Shown here one piece after another: positions 6,793 to 9,235 of a stretch of 9,235 bases of DNA (within the stretch, counting starts at the first letter, position 1; every line of letters starts with the position of its first letter). Made by a program: the position numbers and the translations under genes. The DNA comes from Candidatus Nanohalarchaeota archaeon (GTDB lineage: Archaea > EX4484-52). The notes under the pieces were generated by a model. It made no database searches, was not told the origin of the DNA, and saw only the letters and a program-made list of their open reading frames with translations. Location of the stretch: assembly GCA_003660905.1 (NCBI GenBank), contig QMVB01000032.1:1-9235 (forward strand). The letters run 5' to 3'.

Positions 6793-6815
6793 TTGATAAT
6801 AATTAGCATTATCAA
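6793..6815 (-). repeat. Perfect 8-bp inverted repeat upstream of the basic mini-protein
   Basis: TTGATAAT and ATTATCAA flank a 7-base spacer. A TATA-like box (CATATATC, minus strand, about 6819-6826) preceded by an A-rich BRE-like GCAGAAAA lies just upstream on the minus strand, so the predicted start site falls inside or beside the repeat. It could be an operator or a 5' hairpin of the transcript carrying the mini-protein, tRNA-Pro and aIF1A. AT-rich inverted repeats also arise by chance. Confidence 0.35.
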
Positions 6816-6860
6816 AGAGATATATGTTTTCTGCTAGTATACCGCACCACATACTTACTT

Positions 6861-6887
6861 TATTTTGTGCTGCAATATAACAAAATA
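6861..6887 (-). terminator. Inverted repeat downstream of the MetRS beta-type gene
   Basis: TATTTTGT and ACAAAATA form an 8-bp stem with an 11-base loop, 31-57 bases past the stop codon of the MetRS beta-type gene. The position suits a 3' end structure, but there is no strong T run on the minus strand right after it. Confidence 0.3.
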
Positions 6888-6917
6888 GGTATTAACTATA
6901 AAAACTTATGTTGTTGC

Positions 6918-7244
6918 CTAGTTAACTTCGCTTCCGGGAGGAACTTCCTTTTGAGGATGCAAAAGCACGAGCTTTTCGTTGGCATCTATGACCAGAATCA
7001 TGCCCTGGCTTTGGAGCCCCCTGATTTTTCTGGGCTTTAGGTTTGCAAGAACCGGAACCTGCTTTCCTATCAACTCTTCCGGCTCATAGGACCGCGCTAT
7101 TCCTGCAATAATCTGCCTTTTATCTTCATCTCCCATATCAACTTCCATTTTCACAAGTTTATCTGTTCCTTCTATTTTTTGGGCAGAGAGTATTTTTCCG
7201 ATTTTTATCTGTAGTTTCTCGAAATCGCTGAATTCAATATCCAT
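6918..7244 (-). CDS. metG: Stand-alone MetRS beta subunit-type tRNA-binding protein
   Basis: This 108-residue OB-fold protein matches the C-terminal tRNA-binding domain of bacterial MetRS, the EMAP-II/Arc1p/Trbp111 type. In many archaea this domain is a separate gene annotated methionyl-tRNA synthetase beta subunit. It binds tRNA structure and helps charging; it has no catalytic site itself. Visible family landmarks are FSDFEKLQIKIGKIL near the start, then GTDKLVKMEVDMG, RQIIAGIA, and NLKPRKIRGLQSQGMIL (about 67-84), followed by HPQKEVPPGSEV at the end. The length is typical for the free domain. The ATG at 7244 is the first start and lies about 27 bases from the shared TATA box, with no Shine-Dalgarno. 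The catalytic MetRS subunit is not in the window. The gene diverges from sepS. Confidence 0.88.
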   Translation of the reverse strand: MDIEFSDFEKLQIKIGKILSAQKIEGTDKLVKMEVDMGDEDKRQIIAGIARSYEPEELIGKQVPVLANLKPRKIRGLQSQGMILVIDANEKLVLLHPQKEVPPGSEVN

Positions 7245-7256
7245 ATGATTGTTTTA

Positions 7257-7284
7257 GAAAATAATACTTTATAAATGTATTTTC
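7257..7284. promoter_or_regulatory. Bidirectional promoter with one symmetric TATA box (metG beta-type / sepS)
   Basis: The 56-bp gap between the divergent genes contains TTTATAAA (7268-7275), which reads the same on both strands. Its centre is about 29 bases from the sepS ATG (7301) and about 27 from the other ATG (7244), so either strand would give a leaderless transcript. An A-rich BRE-like GAAAATA precedes it in each direction (7257-7263 on plus; 7284-7278 on minus). No other equally good box fits in the gap. Confidence 0.55.
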
Positions 7285-7300
7285 ACTTTAATTATACATT

Positions 7301-8830
7301 ATGCAGATAGATGTCAAAAAAACAAAGGAAGATGCGAAAAAGGACTTTGAAAAGACATGGGTGGAAACATCTGCTCTTTTTAATAAAAACAAGACTAAAT
7401 TTAAATTTAGCAAAAGGCAGGGAAAAGAGCATATTCTTGGAAAAACAATAAATTATCTCAGGAATCTTCTCATCCAGATGGGCTTTGATGAGACTGAAAA
7501 TCTAACAATCATACCAGAGGAGGATGTTTACAGGGAATATGGTCCTGAATCCGCAGTTATACTTGACAGGGCATTTTACATTGCAAAGCTCCCGCGACCT
7601 GAAATAGGGCTGAGCAACCAATTGACTGCCAAAATCAAAAGCATTGCAAACGTCAATATTGCTGTTCTGAAAGAAATTTTAAGGGAATATAAAAAAGGAA
7701 ATATCGAAGGAGATGACTTTATTGAGGAGCTTGTTATTAAATTAAAAATTAAGATGCAGGATGCAACAGCAATCGTTGACCTCTTTACTCAGCTGAAAGA
7801 GTTAAAGCCGATTGCAACCAACCTGACCTTCAGGACGCACATGAGTGGCACATGGTATCATACTCTTGCGGCAATGCAGGACAAAGCTGATTTTCCCATT
7901 ATGCTGTTTTCTGTCGGAAGACGCTATAGGAATGAGCAAAAAGAGGATTCCGGTCACTTGCGGGTCCACAACAGCGCATCTATTGCAATAATGGACCCAA
8001 ATATAGATATGATTGCAGGGCGCAGGATTGCCAAAAAAATATTTGAAAAAATCGGGTTTAAGAAAATAAAATTCGAGACCAAAAAGGCGACATCAAAATA
8101 TTATGCGCTTGGATTGGAAGATGAAGTGTTTGTAAAGCACAATGGTCAATGGCTCGAAATTGCAGATATGGGAATGTATTCGGCAATATCTCTTGCAAAC
8201 TTTGGCATAAAATACCCTGTATTCAATATAGGATTTGGTGTCGAACGCCTCGCAATGGTATTGGAAGGGCACAAAGATATAAGAGAGATGATATATCCTC
8301 AATTCTATCTTGAAGGCGAATTAAGCGATAAAGAGATAGCAGAGGACATAAAATGCGTTGAAATACCAAAAACCGCAGCTGGGAAAAAAATAGCAGATGC
8401 AATCATCAAAACTGCATTTGAACATAAAGACGATATTGCTCCTGTTGAAATTCCTGCATGGAAGGGAACAATAAACGGCAAAAAAATAGAAGTATCTCTA
8501 GTTGAAGTTGAAGAAGGCAAAAAGCTAATCGGTCCTGCGGCATTCAACATGATTTTTGTAAAGAAGAGCAATATAACCGGAACATTGGACAAAAAAGCAG
8601 GAGAGAAGACAGGAATCTCATTTATTGAGGCAATCGCAAATAACGCAGCTGGGAAAATAGAGCAGGGGCTAAAAAAAGAGGCGAAATTTTACACAGGCAT
8701 GGTTCGGTCATTGGCAAATATAAATTTAAAGGTTTCTGCTAAAACAAAGAAATATATAGAATCGAACAATAGGAAAATTGATATAAAAGGACCTGTGTTC
8801 GTTACAATCAAAGCAATTGCGCGAGGATAG
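7301..8830 (+). CDS. sepS: O-phosphoseryl-tRNA(Cys) synthetase (SepRS)
   Basis: SepRS attaches O-phosphoserine to tRNA-Cys; SepCysS then converts it to Cys-tRNA. This 509-residue class II synthetase follows methanogen SepRS from end to end: DFEKTWVET near the N-terminus, VYREYGPESAVILDRAFYIAKLPRPEIGLS split across about 77-105, motif 2 RYRNEQKED (208-216), and motif 3 GFGVERLAM (311-319). The C-terminal part (about 355-509) matches the anticodon-binding domain, ending DIKGPVFVTIKA. Pocket residues known to hold the phosphate are mostly kept: SAS at 225-227 and N309. The HMTSGW stretch is HMSGTW here (180-185). It is about 25-30 residues shorter than the ~535-residue methanogen enzymes. The ATG at 7301 lacks a Shine-Dalgarno and lies about 29 bases from a TATA box. 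The last codons and the UAG stop overlap tRNA-Cys. SepCysS is not in the window. Confidence 0.96.
   Translation: MQIDVKKTKEDAKKDFEKTWVETSALFNKNKTKFKFSKRQGKEHILGKTINYLRNLLIQMGFDETENLTIIPEEDVYREYGPESAVILDRAFYIAKLPRPEIGLSNQLTAKIKSIANVNIAVLKEILREYKKGNIEGDDFIEELVIKLKIKMQDATAIVDLFTQLKELKPIATNLTFRTHMSGTWYHTLAAMQDKADFPIMLFSVGRRYRNEQKEDSGHLRVHNSASIAIMDPNIDMIAGRRIAKKIFEKIGFKKIKFETKKATSKYYALGLEDEVFVKHNGQWLEIADMGMYSAISLANFGIKYPVFNIGFGVERLAMVLEGHKDIREMIYPQFYLEGELSDKEIAEDIKCVEIPKTAAGKKIADAIIKTAFEHKDDIAPVEIPAWKGTINGKKIEVSLVEVEEGKKLIGPAAFNMIFVKKSNITGTLDKKAGEKTGISFIEAIANNAAGKIEQGLKKEAKFYTGMVRSLANINLKVSAKTKKYIESNNRKIDIKGPVFVTIKAIARG
8781..8788 (+). promoter_or_regulatory. Possible internal promoter for tRNA-Cys inside sepS
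   Basis: ATATAAAA, preceded by the BRE-like GGAAAATTG, lies about 36 bases before the tRNA-Cys 5' end, inside the sepS codons for IDIK. Archaeal tRNA genes usually have a TATA box near this position. The IDIKGPVF peptide is conserved in SepRS, so the box may be a by-product of coding constraint. Confidence 0.3.
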
Positions 8831-8891
8831 CATAGTGGTTATGCGGTGGCCTGCAAAGCCACTCAGGGGAGTTCAATTCTCTCTCCTCGCT
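8821..8891 (+). tRNA. tRNA-Cys (anticodon GCA)
   Basis: All arms fold. The acceptor stem GCGAGGA/TCCTCGC is fully paired. The D stem is GCAT/ATGC, the anticodon stem is GTGGC/GCCAC with loop CTGCAAA (anticodon 8853-8855), and the T arm is GGGAG/CTCTC (one G-U) around TTCAATT. The discriminator is U73, a tRNA-Cys identity base, and CCA is not encoded. This is the substrate of the SepRS gene that overlaps it: bases 1-10 of the tRNA encode the end of SepRS, and U8-A9-G10 is the sepS stop codon. Position 37 is A, not the G37 of methanogen tRNA-Cys. The D loop is short (7 bases). Confidence 0.95.
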
Positions 8892-9160
8892 TGTTTGGTG
8901 AGTGAACAAAGGAATTTGCCTTATTTTGTAAGAAGGTTTTCTTTCTTTATATATTTTCTTCACTTTATTTATGCATTTCTTTGGATTACTTTTTATTTCA
9001 TGTTCCTAAATCCTTAATACCATCCAACCCTCTTTTTTAATTGTTTATTTACTTCTTTTGCTCTTTCAACATTTCTATTAATTTTCGTAATCAATTGTTT
9101 CTTTTAACTTAATAGTGGTTATGTTTCAAATAGATTAAGTCCACCCAAACTATATATGTA
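8892..9160. other. Gene-poor, T-rich intergenic stretch after tRNA-Cys
   Basis: I see no convincing intact gene here. The first ~80 bases contain repeated T-rich tracts (for example 8937-8949 and 8953-8960) that would terminate the sepS/tRNA-Cys transcript. On the minus strand a 26-codon ORF (9094-9014, TTG start) has protein-like composition but no ribosome site. No CRISPR, tandem repeat or box C/D RNA was recognised. Confidence 0.5.
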
Positions 9161-9162
9161 AT

Positions 9163-9169
9163 GGTGATC
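9163..9169 (+). promoter_or_regulatory. Strong Shine-Dalgarno before the 3'-terminal ORF start
   Basis: GGTGATC matches the 3' end of archaeal 16S rRNA closely and ends two bases before the ATG at 9172. It marks a probable translation start at the window edge. Confidence 0.5.
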
Positions 9170-9171
9170 AA

Positions 9172-9235
9172 ATGAAAAAATATTAATATTTGAAAACGAA
9201 AAAAAGCAAGAGAATTGCATAAAAAAGGATGGAGC
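9172..9235 (+). pseudogene. Start of a frameshifted or unannotated protein gene, partial
   Basis: The ATG at 9172 is followed by six A and then a stop (MKKY). One more A would open a frame to the window end that starts MKKILIFENEKKQE and continues with a typical protein composition. This N-terminus is like that of receiver-domain proteins (MKKILIVEDE type), but only about 21 residues are visible, so no function is assigned. The strong Shine-Dalgarno supports the start. The break could be a homopolymer sequencing or assembly error, a real mutation, or slippage at the A run. Confidence 0.4.

Noticed and set aside
8817..9017. 66-codon plus-strand open frame after sepS
   Set aside because: Its first part is tRNA-Cys read in another frame and the rest is T-rich intergenic sequence giving a Phe-rich peptide.
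1..9235. CRISPR arrays, insertion sequences, integrases or phage genes
   Set aside because: No regularly spaced repeats, transposase or recombinase motifs or terminal inverted repeats were seen; the window is mainly housekeeping genes.

Overview
This AT-rich window looks archaeal, most likely from a small-genome (DPANN-like) lineage; the lineage is an inference. It carries O-phosphoseryl-tRNA synthetase (SepRS), an archaeal initiation factor aIF1A, a stand-alone MetRS beta-type tRNA-binding protein, and tRNA genes without encoded CCA. Several genes have TATA-like boxes about 25-29 bases upstream of their start codons and no Shine-Dalgarno, as expected for leaderless archaeal transcripts.

Layout. 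Bases 74-1951 (+) hold a lysine-rich coiled-coil protein of unknown function, then a HAD-family phosphatase-like gene, probably one operon. A large P2-type cation ATPase (4723-2066, -) converges on them. Divergent from the ATPase is a SufS-type cysteine desulfurase (4877-6109, +). The next block is devoted to translation. On the minus strand, from right to left, lie the MetRS beta-type protein (7244-6918), a 28-residue very basic protein resembling the bS22/mS38 (AURKAIP1/COX24) family (6751-6665), tRNA-Pro(UGG) (6622-6548) and aIF1A (6537-6193). On the plus strand are SepRS (7301-8830) and tRNA-Cys(GCA) (8821-8891). The last ~340 bases hold no intact gene, but the extreme end has a strong Shine-Dalgarno followed by what looks like the frameshifted start of another protein.

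How the genes fit together. SepRS charges tRNA-Cys with O-phosphoserine, the first step of tRNA-dependent cysteine formation. Here the enzyme gene runs into its own substrate tRNA: its last codons and its UAG stop are the first ten bases of the tRNA. The second-step enzyme, SepCysS, is not in the window. The cysteine desulfurase is a nearby sulfur-handling enzyme. SepRS and the MetRS beta-type gene diverge from a 56-bp gap containing one symmetric TATA box (TTTATAAA) placed almost equally from both start codons.

The most notable observations are the sepS/tRNA-Cys overlap, the shared TATA box, the bS22/mS38-like mini-protein, A37 in the tRNA-Cys anticodon loop, and altered ion-site residues in the ATPase.
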